A DNA stretch of 64,000 bases from Pectinophora gossypiella (taxonomy: Eukaryota > Arthropoda > Insecta > Lepidoptera > Gelechiidae). Position 1 is the first letter of the stretch. Every line of letters starts with the position of its first letter. The position numbers and the translations under genes are program-made. Location: assembly GCF_024362695.1 (NCBI RefSeq), contig NC_065420.1, forward strand, positions 7,409,920-7,473,919, in the 5' to 3' direction. Positions 32,569 through 43,339 of this stretch are shown here, one piece after another. Below the pieces are notes generated by a model, which searched no databases, had not been told where the DNA came from, and was given only the letters and a program-made list of their open reading frames with translations.

Positions 32569-35485
32569 TGATGTAAAACTACACGTAAATAATGGTTTCT
32601 CTATTCTCCATCAAAACATTCAAGGACTTCGCAATAAACTTGAGTTAATAGAATTAACACTCTTAGATCTTAAGGAATCTGATGTTGATATAGATGTATT
32701 ATGTTTTACTGAAACTTTTGTAAGCTTGGGATCCGAGTCAAACATCAACTTAAGTAATTATAAGCTAGCGGCGACGTATTGTCGTAACACAAACAGAGGT
32801 GGTTCGTGTATTATGATAAAAAAAGGATTTGACTCAAAACCTGTACACATAGCTTCGGACTTAGCAACTAATTTCTTCTTCGAAAGTTGCGGTATTGAAA
32901 TGATAGGTCTTGGTCTTGTCATTATTAATATTTACAGAGTTCCTAATGTAACTAAATCTCATATTTGGATGTTTCTTCACAAGTTGGAGCTACTGTTGAA
33001 CAGACTTACTATGAAGTTTAAAAATAAGAAAATAATTGTCTGCGGCGATTGGAATATAGACATCTTGAAAAATAATCAGGCGACTACGGAACTTATTGAA
33101 ATTTTACATACTTTTAATTTTAAACCTCATATTTTGGCCCCAACTCGAAAGGAATCATGTTTAGATCAAATCGCTACAAATATTAAACCTATAAAATCCG
33201 AAATCCTTACTCTCTGTCTTTCCGATCATGAAACCGCACAAACAGTGACATTGAACATCAAACGTAATAAAGCGTACTCTACATGGTTTGAATATAAGCG
33301 TGACTACAGTATGGACAACATTAGTAAATTCTGCGGATGTATACAAAATCTTTCATTTTCTCAAGTCTTAAATGCCAATAACTCAAATGAGTCTTTCACG
33401 GAATTCTATGACATTCTACAGCTTTTTTATAATTTATGCTTTCCAAAAATTAAAGTCAAAGTAAAAAATAATCATTCAAAACTTAAATGGATGACAAAAG
33501 GTTTACGTGTATCTTGTAAACGCAAGCGTAGTCTTTACCTAAGATACATAAATACAAAAGTAAATAAAACATTGAATAAAATTAACTTTAAAAAATATAA
33601 TTCTATTCTTAAAAAATGTATTAGAAAATCAAATAAATTAAGTAATTCAAAATATATTTCCCAACACGATAATAAATGTAAAGCTACCTGGAATATTATT
33701 ACTTCAACGGGTGGAAATACTGGACATGATAATGATATTAATATTATTAAATATAATGATCAACTTCAATCCAACCCTTATGACATTTGTAATGCTTTTA
33801 ATGATTACTTTGTGAATTTAACTAATGCTTCAAGTACAAATTCAACTAAGGGTTCATCTGTTAGCAGTCGTAATTTGCAATTTAATCCTCATACAATGTT
33901 TTTGAATCCAGTAGATGTAAAAGAAACATATCGTATAATTATGTCTCTCAAAAATAGCATCACTAGTGGTTATGATGAATTGATTACTAAAATTATTAAA
34001 AAATGTGCTAATTTCTTGAGCTATCCACTAACTCATATAATTAACTTATCTTTTACTGAAGGTGTCTTTCCAGAACAACTTAAAATGTCTATAGTTAAAC
34101 CATTATTTAAAAAGGGTGACAGACTTGACACAAATAACTATAGACCAATAACAATAGTGCCCATTCTATCTAAAATTTTTGAAAAGGCGGTTCACACAAG
34201 GATTGTCAATTTCATAAGCAAATATAAAATACTTCATCATCAGCAGTTCGGCTTCAGAAAGGGAAGCTCAACCACATTGGCTCAATTCAATTTTATACAG
34301 TATGTTGCTGAGAGTATTAATACGAAAGTTCCAGTTGTGTCTTTGTTCTTGGATATGAGCAAAGCCTTCGACTTTGTTAACCATAACAAACTGCTACAAA
34401 AGCTAGATATTTATGGCATTAGAGGTAGAGCCAATGATTGGCTCAGAACCTACTTAATGGATAGGAAACAATGCACGGAGATAAGAAAAAACTATGAGTC
34501 TCGAAACATCCTCACAAAGCTAGTATACCGATCCAAATTTAGAACTACAAACGCTGGTGTTCCTCAGGGTAGCATTCTAGGGCCGCTACTTTTCCTTCTC
34601 TACATTAATGATCTTCCAAGTGTTACACAACATAAATGTCTACTTTTTGCTGACGATACGACTCTAATTTTTAAATGTAATAATAAAATTTCTATTGAAA
34701 ATGAAATCGATAAAACATTAACGGATGTAGTTAAATGGATGAATGATAATGATTTAGTAATAAACATAAACAAAACAAAAGTCATGCAAATATTATCGTA
34801 TAATTCCGCTCGAATACCATTACAACTGACTTATAACGATGTATTAATCGAACAAGTGAATTATTTTAAATTTTTAGGTGTAAATATTGACGAACACCTT
34901 AATTGGAAAAATCATATTGATCACATATGTCAAAGATTAAGTCGTTTTACTTTTGCTTTAAAAAAGTTACGAAATAATGTGTCGATCGAATGCGCATTGA
35001 CAGCCTATCATGGCTATGTTTCATCAATACTCACGTTTGGCCTTGTACTTTGGGGTAACTCTGTCGATATCAATAGAGCTTTCAAGCTTCAGAAGAGATG
35101 TGTTCGGGCTATTTGCAATGCATGGTTCTTAGAAAGCTGTAAACCATTATTCTTGGAACTTAAAATATTACCTTTACCATGTTTATATATAAGAGACGCT
35201 TGCATTTTTGTGAAAAAACATCCTGAATTTTTTAAAACTATTAGAGATGTGTCTAGCAGGAGAGTCAGATCTCAATATATTAATATGCTTTATCGTCCTC
35301 CTAGTAAGTGTTATATTTATGATAAAAATGTGTATAATATGACTATAGTAATTTATAATAACATCCCTGAAAATTTAAAAATGACACAAATGCCTAAATT
35401 TAAATCTGCTTTGACAAACTGGCTTTTCCAGCATTGCTTTTATAGTGTGGAAGAATATTTAGATAGGGATAAAAATATTGACTAA
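32513..35485 (+). CDS. LINE ORF2: AP endonuclease and reverse transcriptase, intact
   Basis: 990 aa, no stop or frameshift. The N-terminal apurinic-type endonuclease has LHQNIQGLRNK (about residue 35), CFTET (about 65), GDWNIDIL (about 177) and SDHET (about 237), the expected catalytic motifs. The reverse transcriptase follows: NYRPITIVPILSKIFE, FRKGSSTTLAQ, FLDMSKAFDFVNH (about 612), GVPQGSILGPLLFLLYINDL, and catalytic FADD (about 712). A C-terminal domain with VLWGNS and LQKRCVRAI is typical of CR1/Jockey-type LINEs. The intact frame indicates a recent insertion. It is AT-rich like its surroundings and unlike the GC-rich exons of the host genes. Confidence 0.93.
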   Translation: MNTISVTLIMKIATFFVPNDVKLHVNNGFSILHQNIQGLRNKLELIELTLLDLKESDVDIDVLCFTETFVSLGSESNINLSNYKLAATYCRNTNRGGSCIMIKKGFDSKPVHIASDLATNFFFESCGIEMIGLGLVIINIYRVPNVTKSHIWMFLHKLELLLNRLTMKFKNKKIIVCGDWNIDILKNNQATTELIEILHTFNFKPHILAPTRKESCLDQIATNIKPIKSEILTLCLSDHETAQTVTLNIKRNKAYSTWFEYKRDYSMDNISKFCGCIQNLSFSQVLNANNSNESFTEFYDILQLFYNLCFPKIKVKVKNNHSKLKWMTKGLRVSCKRKRSLYLRYINTKVNKTLNKINFKKYNSILKKCIRKSNKLSNSKYISQHDNKCKATWNIITSTGGNTGHDNDINIIKYNDQLQSNPYDICNAFNDYFVNLTNASSTNSTKGSSVSSRNLQFNPHTMFLNPVDVKETYRIIMSLKNSITSGYDELITKIIKKCANFLSYPLTHIINLSFTEGVFPEQLKMSIVKPLFKKGDRLDTNNYRPITIVPILSKIFEKAVHTRIVNFISKYKILHHQQFGFRKGSSTTLAQFNFIQYVAESINTKVPVVSLFLDMSKAFDFVNHNKLLQKLDIYGIRGRANDWLRTYLMDRKQCTEIRKNYESRNILTKLVYRSKFRTTNAGVPQGSILGPLLFLLYINDLPSVTQHKCLLFADDTTLIFKCNNKISIENEIDKTLTDVVKWMNDNDLVININKTKVMQILSYNSARIPLQLTYNDVLIEQVNYFKFLGVNIDEHLNWKNHIDHICQRLSRFTFALKKLRNNVSIECALTAYHGYVSSILTFGLVLWGNSVDINRAFKLQKRCVRAICNAWFLESCKPLFLELKILPLPCLYIRDACIFVKKHPEFFKTIRDVSSRRVRSQYINMLYRPPSKCYIYDKNVYNMTIVIYNNIPENLKMTQMPKFKSALTNWLFQHCFYSVEEYLDRDKNID

Positions 35486-35673
35486 AGAATATTATCATTT
35501 TTTTATATCTAATATTATCATTAGTATTTGTAAAATTGAAATCTATTTTATTCTGTTATTTGTATTGCTGAAATTGTAAAAATCAAATATTTGTATGCCT
35601 GCATGCAGGTTGAATACACATGTGCCTCAGTATTGTATAACATCATTATGTACTGTATTCACACAAATAAAGG

Positions 35674-35703
35674 TTTACTTTACTTTACTTTACTTTACTT
35701 TAC
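35674..35703 (+). repeat. TTTAC microsatellite tail of the LINE
   Basis: Six perfect TTTAC units directly after AATAAAGG. This is the 3' terminus of the CR1-like element. Related tails elsewhere end in TTTGA (21745) or TTGAA (59870). Confidence 0.9.
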
Positions 35704-35765
35704 AGTATTCGTTACGATGTCACTTACACCCCATACAAGTACATACGGTAGCCATACAAGTGCGT

Positions 35766-35993
35766 ATGGGTATTAGTGACACTGTAACAAATACTGAGGG
35801 GGATGATTCAGACCATGATTCTGAGTTGATATCAAGTGAAATTTACTGTCAGAAAATTCATGAAAATTTTAGTGTATTTTGAAATTATTTTCTGTTCCAT
35901 ACTTTTGCGACGGAAAATTACACTTGATATCAACTCAGGATCATGGCCTGAATCATCCCTCAAAGTTTTCGTTACGATGTCACTAACACCCTG
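35766..35993. mobile_element. Palindromic MITE, full copy, preceded by a broken right end
   Basis: The left part is ggtattagtgacactgtaac and the right end gttacgatgtcactaacaccctg with TA after it. The interior holds inverted gttgatatcaagtgaaattt / acacttgatatcaactcag. Just before it, 35705-35732 is the right end of another copy (gtattcgttacgatgtcact), cut at the LINE tail, so the LINE probably landed in or beside an older MITE. Confidence 0.8.
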
Positions 35994-36235
35994 TATATGT
36001 AGCTAGAAGATAAAATATTAGGTACCTATTTAAATTACTTAGGGAAACTGCAGTGTAGCGAAGTACACTCACGCTCTCAACATAAGCAACCTCCTGCCCT
36101 AACCAAGCCCTAATGTGCCTCATGCTACTGAACCTACCAGTACTTTCTAGAGGCTGTGATGAATAGTCTCTACACCTACCATACTCGGCACTGAATTTCA
36201 TATCAGATACTCGCCGTGTTATTTTCCAGTTGAAA

Positions 36236-37163
36236 ATGCATCGGGTGTTCGTCATCACGACATGCGTACTCGCGATTGTTGCTGCGGATTTCTATAGCTC
36301 TCGCTACGACAACTTCGACGTGCAGCCGCTTCTTGAAAACGACAGGATCCTGCTCAGCTACACCAAATGCTTCCTCGACCAGGGACCCTGCACTCCCGAT
36401 GCCAAGGATTTTAAAAGTAAGTAAGCTGATTTTCGTTATTGGATATAGGTTGGTAAGTGAAGATGTGACTAAGGTACACGTCTTACCTGTTCAATACCTT
36501 TCACTTTACTTTTAAAGATTCCAAGATTGTAATGAGAAAAACTACGGCAGAGCAATTTATTTCATTTCAAGCTTTTAATAATACTAATAGCCAGTTCTGT
36601 CTTTTTGATTATCTTGATAATTGAGACGCGAGGAAAATAATTGTACGCAAAGACGATGGGACTATATATTGCATTATTTTTTTATCAGGCGGCCTCGAAC
36701 TAAACTTTCTATCGCAGATTTTTCTATATCTAATTATTACTTAAAATATGTTCTCGGGTAGAATTGCTACATTTTGAGGATCCAATGCTTGAATTTATAC
36801 GTCATTATCAACTATGTGCATAACCTCCGGAATCTCGTATATTTGTTAGGGTGCTTACAGACGAACTAAGACTTTTTGTTACTTAGCTTGAATATTATAT
36901 AAAAAAAATTATTGCTGAATTTATAAAAGTTTAACTTTATTCAATTATAACCATTTTGTCTGTTTTAAATTTCAGAAGTAATACCTGAAGCACTGGAAAC
37001 GACGTGTGGAAAATGTACCCCTAAACAGAAACAACTCATAAAAAAAGTTATCAAAGCAGTAATGGAAAGGCACCCTGAGTCTTGGAAACAGCTGGAACAT
37101 AAGTTTGACAAGGATAATAAATACCAAGAATCCTTCAATAAGTTTTTAGCGGAAGCTGATTAG
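36236..37163 (+). CDS. Chemosensory protein H (exons 36236-36416 and 36976-37163)
   Basis: A complete CSP of 122 aa. The signal peptide is residues 1-17 (MHRVFVITTCVLAIVAA). Then FYSSRYDNFDVQPLL. Cysteines 45, 52, 71 and 74 give C-X6-C-X18-C-X2-C (KCFLDQGPC, CGKC). Exon 1 ends TTT AAA A|GTAAGT; exon 2 follows AAATTTCAG; phase 1. The C-terminus carries HKFDKDNKYQESFNKFL, so the common KYDP is KFDK. Exon 1 is GC-rich while exon 2 is distinctly AT-rich, which is odd within one gene. A 5' UTR acceptor ends at 36229, six bases before the ATG. It is convergent with gene I, 737 bases away. Confidence 0.95.
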
Positions 37164-37900
37164 ATGACAATTGCTATTAGTTTTTTATAGGCGTTTTATA
37201 GACTGAGCTATGTTTGATGTAATACGTATATTAATGATATATTTTATTATAATATTATAAATTGCATATACATGAACAATGACAATTGATATTTTGTTAC
37301 TTTGATTTAATTTTACTTTGAATATTGAATACTTAACTACAACGTTACCATTGAAATATGACTTTGTTTTTTGAATTAAGTACCCATCGCTGTAGTATTA
37401 ATTAACAAAAAAAGGAACTACAATGTGGATTTGTGTCAAAATTTTCAAGGGTTATATTAAAGTAAAATATTAATGTTGTTTTGATCAGCAAGAGATTGAA
37501 TTAGGTATATTTTATCTAAAACTTTGACCTCTAAACTACTGAAAAAGAAAAAATCAATGCACTTCTCTGTGTTTTCAAAACAGTTTGAGTCTCAAAATTA
37601 TATAGATGTTCATTTGTTCTAGCCGATGCACATTCAATTAAATTACAATTGAGAGATAAATATTCTATAATTAATTATCACTCGACCAAAAATATTATTT
37701 TTTGCCAGCATTTATTTTTATGTTTCATACAGAGGTATTAATTTCATTTAGAAGTAGAAAATATGAATATGCTATTTAGAAATAATAAACAAATGTAAAA
37801 AAGACAACTCAATTTTATTTACACATCCAGTATCCAATTAACAAATAATTAAACTACTTTGGTACCATTTGCATCAGCAAATCCCTACTAGAGTCACATT

Positions 37901-38284
37901 CTACGTGTGCTTGACGGCTTCTATCTTGTCCTTGTACCTCGCTTGGTAGATGTCTTCAGGGTCATACTTCGACGCTAAGTCCTTCCACAGATCAGGACGT
38001 TTGTTGACTAAGAACTTGATGACCTTATCGGATCCTTCCTTTTGTTTCTTGGTGCATTTGGAGCATTCGTGTTCTAGGGCGTCTGGGAGGGTCTCTTTGA
38101 GGGTTTTGGCGTCGGGGGTGCAGCGACCTTTATCGAGGAGGCAGTCGACGTAGCCCTTGAGAAGGCGCTGCGACTCGAGGATCTCGTCCACGTTGATGTG
38201 GTCCCACTTGTCCGTGTAAGTGGAGCTCGGCCGGGCCCACGCCACCGCCGCGACGCACAACGTGACTAGGATTATCAGTTTCAT
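37901..38284 (-). CDS. Chemosensory protein I, coding region without intron
   Basis: A 127-aa CSP in one frame. The signal peptide is residues 1-17 (MKLIILVTLCVAAVAWA). Then TDKWDHINVDEIL. Cysteines 48, 55, 74 and 77 give C-X6-C-X18-C-X2-C (DCLLDKGRC, CSKC), with LASKYDPEDIYQARY near the end. The family intron, expected after K63 plus one base, is absent: LKETLPDAL is read straight through. The sequence before the ATG (CTCTTGTTTCAG|ACCTAAAATG) still looks like the 5' UTR acceptor of the sibling genes, so the gene appears to have kept its UTR intron and lost the coding one, unlike a processed retrocopy. An in-frame ATG at 38326 would add 14 residues; if the acceptor is used it is intronic. AATAAA on the minus strand lies at 37819-37814. 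Confidence 0.95.
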   Translation of the reverse strand: MKLIILVTLCVAAVAWARPSSTYTDKWDHINVDEILESQRLLKGYVDCLLDKGRCTPDAKTLKETLPDALEHECSKCTKKQKEGSDKVIKFLVNKRPDLWKDLASKYDPEDIYQARYKDKIEAVKHT

Positions 38285-39575
38285 TTTAGGTCTGAAACAA
38301 GAGAAGACGATGGGTAAGACTTGCATATGACCGGAAAGAGTGGCGAGAATGAGAGGAGGCTTATGATTATATAGAAGGGGAAACATTTATAAATAATAGT
38401 AGACCAAAAATCGCCATTTCACGTGTGGGTTGTAAAGTCGATGGCCAACTTCACCAACCCTGATGTCAACAATTAATTATTCATCCAGCTCTTTGGATGT
38501 CAGCAGTAAATTTTAACAAAACATGTCTTGAAAAACGTGTCTAGACAAAGTTTTTGTTGTTAATCAACGTAATAAATTACGAATAATACGAAAACATTAT
38601 GCAACACAAAACCCTAACAAAAACATAGAAAGAGGATAACAAAGAAAAGAGGCAAACGCAAAAATAGTATAATAGCAACAGTGGGAAGGTTACAGAGGTC
38701 TTCGGTAATTACTCATTAGTTAATAGCCGTAATTATTTACAGGAAACTTACATAAAAAACGGCTGTGAGATAATAATAAATACTTGCCAATAGGCTAGTT
38801 TACAACTAGTCAAATCAGTAAATTTTTACTAAACGTCAAAACATGATATTTTATTACTATGGAATATGTATGAAAAAGCAACCTGTGACGTCATAGAAAA
38901 ACGTCACAAAATACCGCACTTATCATTACATTTTTCTTTATTTATATTCATAAATAAGTTAAATAGAAAAAATAAATCTTTTTTGGCATCTTTGGATCTG
39001 TCTTTATTTTTTAATAAATTTCATAATTTATCTTTGACTTAGGAAACTACCCAATTATAACACATACAAAATTGTAACACAGTAGTAACCTGCATACCTC
39101 TCCGGTTGATTGAGGGGAAACCTGTGTTCAGCAATGAGACGTTTATAGGCTGTTTAAGTTATATTAGTCATTGATTCAACACACAGAAATCTAGATATAT
39201 TCTGTAATATGAAATGTCGATTCTATCGAATCCTTAAAACTTTAACTCTTATATATATTATTTATATACTACTCAATCATAATAAACTTACTCAAGGAAA
39301 AACAACTAGGGAAGAATAAATATGTGTCTTTTCAATGGCTCATTATTCTTTTCTATTGTAAATCAATAATTTTCTCATAATAAAATAACTACGCTAGTGC
39401 TAGGCGATGAATTGTGAGATAATAAATTAATCGTCCTATTATTAAATATTTCTCGTAAGTATACCTAACGATGTAGATGTGATGTTCCCAAGTGGCTTCT
39501 ATGGTGTACTTAACTCAAAGCCTTGTAAGAAACCACCAACCAATACTGATAATCATCCCGGGTATGTAAAGGTAA

Positions 39576-40140
39576 TAAGGGATTAATTAGGTGACAGCTA
39601 GGTTACCTGTACAGTTCGTAATGTTTAGTTTTGTGACAGAAAAATTTTTCAAAAGGACTCCTTATAGGCGCGAAATTTTGCATGCATTTTGTGATAATTA
39701 TTGCACAAGAAAGTACTTACCTATAAGAGCAATCATCATCTCCTTAGCGTTATCCCGTTTTTCTCAGGGTCCGCTTACCTATCCTGAATATTTAATAGGT
39801 CCAGTTTTTTTAAAGAAGCGACTGCTTGTCTGGCCTACCAACCCGCGAAGGTAAAACCAGCCCAATACAAATTAAGTCACATACCGCCGAAATTGCATTT
39901 CTCGGGAATGTGGGTTTTCTCACGATGTTTTCTTTTACTGCTGAGCACGTGATAATAATTTGTGATCCAAATATTCATTCGAAAACAAATACGACAATCA
40001 TTGGTTTAGGTATCACATCGTGTAATGAGGGATATTAATTAGGTGACGGGTTGGTTACCTGTACAGTTCGTCATGTTTAGTTTTCTAACTTTGCATACAA
40101 TTGTGATATTGCACAAGTGGGACCTATAAGAGCAATAACT
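39576..40140. repeat. Directly repeated segment flanking a SINE
   Basis: A unit of about 115-160 bp occurs twice: 39576-39734 (aagggattaattaggtgaca, ggttacctgtacagttcgta, tataagagcaatcatc) and 40027-40140 (gagggatattaattaggtga, ggttacctgtacagttcgtc, tataagagcaataact). The second copy is shortened in its middle. A headless SINE lies exactly between them. This is longer than a target-site duplication. Confidence 0.65.
39736..40014 (-). mobile_element. tRNA-headed SINE (family B), head lost
   Basis: On the plus strand ttagcgttatcccgtttttc, ggtccagtttttttaaagaa, ctaccaacccgcgaaggtaa, ctgctgagcacgtgataata and attggtttaggtatcac match the body of the 62735-63069 SINE in reverse. The tRNA-like part is absent. 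Confidence 0.7.
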
Positions 40141-41854
40141 TTTCCATAAACCGTTGTGAAATACGAAGGGCCACAGGGAAAAGAATATGTTTATAATTGC
40201 GGTGTCATCCCACGCGGATACAGCTGCAATAATTACTATGATTGCCCATTGTCTTATTGTTTTGTACGCATAATAGCCGCATTGTCCTTCCGACTGGCTT
40301 CTATGCTCCTACTATTCACAACAGGGGTAAAATATTGTAAATAACTCGTGTTTTTGGCATGGGATGACCTTGAATGGTGTACAGTTTCATATAAGTTTAT
40401 ACACTGTGTATAATCATCATATGGATGTTTTGAGATGCAAAAACTCTTCTAGCGGGTATAATAAAAAGTTACTCAAAGTACTACGTTCTATTACGGGGCC
40501 AGAAGCCTCAAATTAGCATCACGATTGTTAAAGTATATAAGGCGCCCGAAACTGACATTATTGGGCTTTTACTGAAATTAACAATATTACATCAAATATT
40601 GACATCAAATATGTATATTATGTAAATAGTTACAAGCGCTTTGTCGAATTGTAGGTTTATTTTAAATCAAAATTCAGTTTCATTTCCTATAAAGCTACCA
40701 GGGAGTACTTAGCTACCTAAAGGTAGTATAAATTTCCATTCAGAGTCGAATTCCTGTCTTTCCCTCTTCTTATCTCACTACACACTAATCTACGCACTAA
40801 GTATATAGTTTACTACACAATTCGTAAACCTACCTCAATTTGGCGTTGGAAATACAGTGGGTTTTCCTCACAAACGATTGTAAGTATACCTCTTAGCACA
40901 TGATCTGAACATGATAGAGGTAGACACGTGTGGTCGAGACATGTAATTTCAGCGAACACTGTACTTTACTATAATTTCTATAGAGCACAGTGACAATACT
41001 AAAATCAGTATAGGCTGGGACTCTACTGCGGTCACTCAGTAGGCAGTGCGGCACTTCCAGATAGCTGTCTTGTGCTCCTCCTTGTATTGAGATGGTAAGA
41101 ATACATTTTAGTAATTACACTAATATTCAATCCACATGAAGTTAATTATTGCACCAAGTAAATATAGGTACATGCACAATGCACATTATTACTTGTCACT
41201 TCTATGTTTTTATAAAAAAAAAGTTACGCTCTGCGCGAATTTATGACTTCGCAATACAAAACTGCTAAGTTTAAATATAAATGCATTAAGTATCTATAAA
41301 ATCTGAAACTATTTTACCTGTTACCCAATTTGGTAGCAAACTCATTACTTGATTAATCATGTTTGCTAAGCTGTAGAGTTCAACATCTCAAATCATAGTT
41401 CACAGAATATATTATTTTCTAAACAAGATTAGGTATTTACCTTATATTTGAAACGTATAGACATTTAGGTAAAAAATGGTAATATTGTTTATTGTTACTA
41501 TTATAAAATTAGGGTTAGGTTTATTAGGGTTTGTTTAGCTGTTCAAAGGGGAAATTCTGGCAGTCTTTTGGGCACTTTGTCTCGGTGGGATGCTTTGGAG
41601 GAGTTTTTCTATTTGTAGATAACTGTATGTTGTTTTGTGTTTAATAAAAAAATATTCTAACATGAAAAAAATCGTTCTATTATAAAACTATTTAATTGCA
41701 ATACGTGTATTAAACGTGCTTTTAAGATTAGGAAAAAAATAGCTGAACTTAGGTGCCCAGCTGATTAATCCGCGTCGCAAGAGCAGGCTGACTGATAAGT
41801 AAGTATTTTTTTATAACCTACAGTTTTTCCTATACTTAATTGTTTAGTACTCAC

Positions 41855-41926
41855 CGTATATCCGTGAGCACAGTTCGACCCTTGGTTAGGCTGTGGATGC
41901 AGTGGGCTGGCCTAGGGCGTTATATA
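41855..41926 (-). promoter_or_regulatory. Predicted promoter and 5' noncoding exon of CSP gene I
   Basis: On the minus strand TATATAAC lies at 41926-41919, a likely start near 41898, and a good donor ATACG|GTGAGTAC after 41855. The next plausible acceptor upstream of a minus-strand gene is that of I, ending at 38292. This would give a 3.56-kb 5' UTR intron. Inference from signals only. Confidence 0.4.
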
Positions 41927-43339
41927 CCTATCTACTGTAAACAATGACCCGATGACGTTGTGAGATAATCGGCAGGATAATGCATTGATTCTCTATAGCT
42001 CTCAATGGACAATGGTGTTGCATCACTAGGAAGTATTTCACTGTCTCCTAGGTTATGGAAATATTATCAAATGAACTTTACTCATGTAATGGGAACTCGC
42101 GATATGAGATGTGAATCGCGTCGACACGCGACGCGCCGCGACCTGCATGGTTTTTTTTTGTTTTAAATTAGACGATTAGAGATATACGTACTTTCACTAG
42201 AGACGAAAAATGTCACGTACAAAAAATACAAAAACAAAAAAAAAACCTAAAAAAGTAAATACTATATAATTAGAAAATAAAGAAGTGTTTGTAAATATTC
42301 TAAACTGAATTTTTTGGTAACTAAAAGTATTTCAAGGCAAAGAAGAAATATGTAATGTACTCGTATCTTAAGCTAGTAGAGTCTGGAGGTACACAAAATA
42401 GTTAAATAGAACACAACATAAACACTGTTTCTAAGAACTCAAGTAAGTACTCACTGTTTGTAAGAACTAAAGTGCTCTCTTCTTGTCACACTTCTTAACA
42501 TGGTAAATGTATTTATGGGTATACATTGGTGATTTACCTTACTATTATTTGCTGTTTATAATATTTTATCTATCCTTAGGACACAAATACTACAAGTTGC
42601 TGTATATCCTCTAATAAAAGATAGGTACCGAGTATAGTTTGTATACATATATACTTTATTATATATAATATTATTTATAACATCTGTTATAGTTATCTAT
42701 AATTCCCAGCTATAATTGGATATTTGTCTAGGTCACAGAAAAAAGTATCTCATTTGACTAGCGTGTCAAGTAGCATTATGCGTTGCAAAATATTGCTTCC
42801 TTAATACCTACCAGACAATATTATAATTATGCAGGTACTTCCTAATTGGCGGGGTCCGGTATTCCAAGATACACATTTTTCCTACTGAATACGGAACTAT
42901 TATTACAGATTTCCTCAAATAGCTACTCAAATTGACCTGAATTTAGTATTCAATAGATACGAGATTCCAAACGTGACCGCGATACCAATAAAACAGGATA
43001 ATATTTGATACAAGGGCGGCTACCTATACCTTGACTAGTTACTACTTGTAATTCAAGTTATTTTATGTGGTTTTCCGATTATTCTAGATGGTATTGTATA
43101 TATTAATATGCAGCGTTAAGTGCCTATATCTATTATCGATACTTAACTTACAATTTAAATAAAATCTTGGTCAGTATGATAACAAGATTCGCTTCCGGTT
43201 GCAAAGATAACGTTTTGAATTATGATCAGTCTATTTTAATATTAAGTAAAAATAATAAAATGTGACTAAGGTTTATCGCTTATAATCCGACATAGTCAGA
43301 ACAAGGAAACATGTGGACCATATGCACATGTAAGTAAGT
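41927..43339. other. AT-rich intergenic DNA
   Basis: A GC patch at about 42115-42145 (tcgacacgcgacgcgccgcg) is followed by a T run. I see no gene, no complete element and no clear inverted repeat. Confidence 0.5.

Larger units (their letters stand above)
31762..35703 (+). mobile_element. CR1-like non-LTR retrotransposon, nearly intact
   Basis: It carries two overlapping frames (ORF1 open from 31762 without an ATG; ORF2 32513-35485, intact) and a 3' UTR with AATAAA at about 35667, ending in six exact TTTAC repeats (35674-35703). The endonuclease plus reverse transcriptase order and the microsatellite tail fit the CR1/L2 group. Loss of the ORF1 start suggests 5' truncation at insertion; the true left edge is uncertain. 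It directly abuts a piece of the TA-flanked MITE (35705-35732). Confidence 0.85.
38292..41854 (-). other. Predicted 5' UTR intron of CSP I, repeat-bearing
   Basis: No coding exon is seen. It holds SINE fragments (about 38415-38490; 39060-39165, with ctctccggttgattgagggg) and a 39576-40140 duplication around a SINE. The boundaries depend on the predicted 5' exon at 41855-41898. Confidence 0.4.

Noticed and set aside
38366..38373. TATATAAT just upstream of CSP I
   Set aside because: Its start would place the in-frame ATG at 38326 first, adding 14 residues before the signal peptide. The distal promoter with matched donor and acceptor fits the sibling genes better; not excluded.
41030..41100. 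Possible 5' exon with initiator-like TCAGTA and ATG|GTAAGA donor
   Set aside because: No TATA box at the right distance and no plus-strand gene without a better promoter downstream.
42115..42145. GC-rich patch as a CpG-type promoter
   Set aside because: Short, no TATA, initiator or adjoining exon; insects lack CpG-island promoters of this kind.
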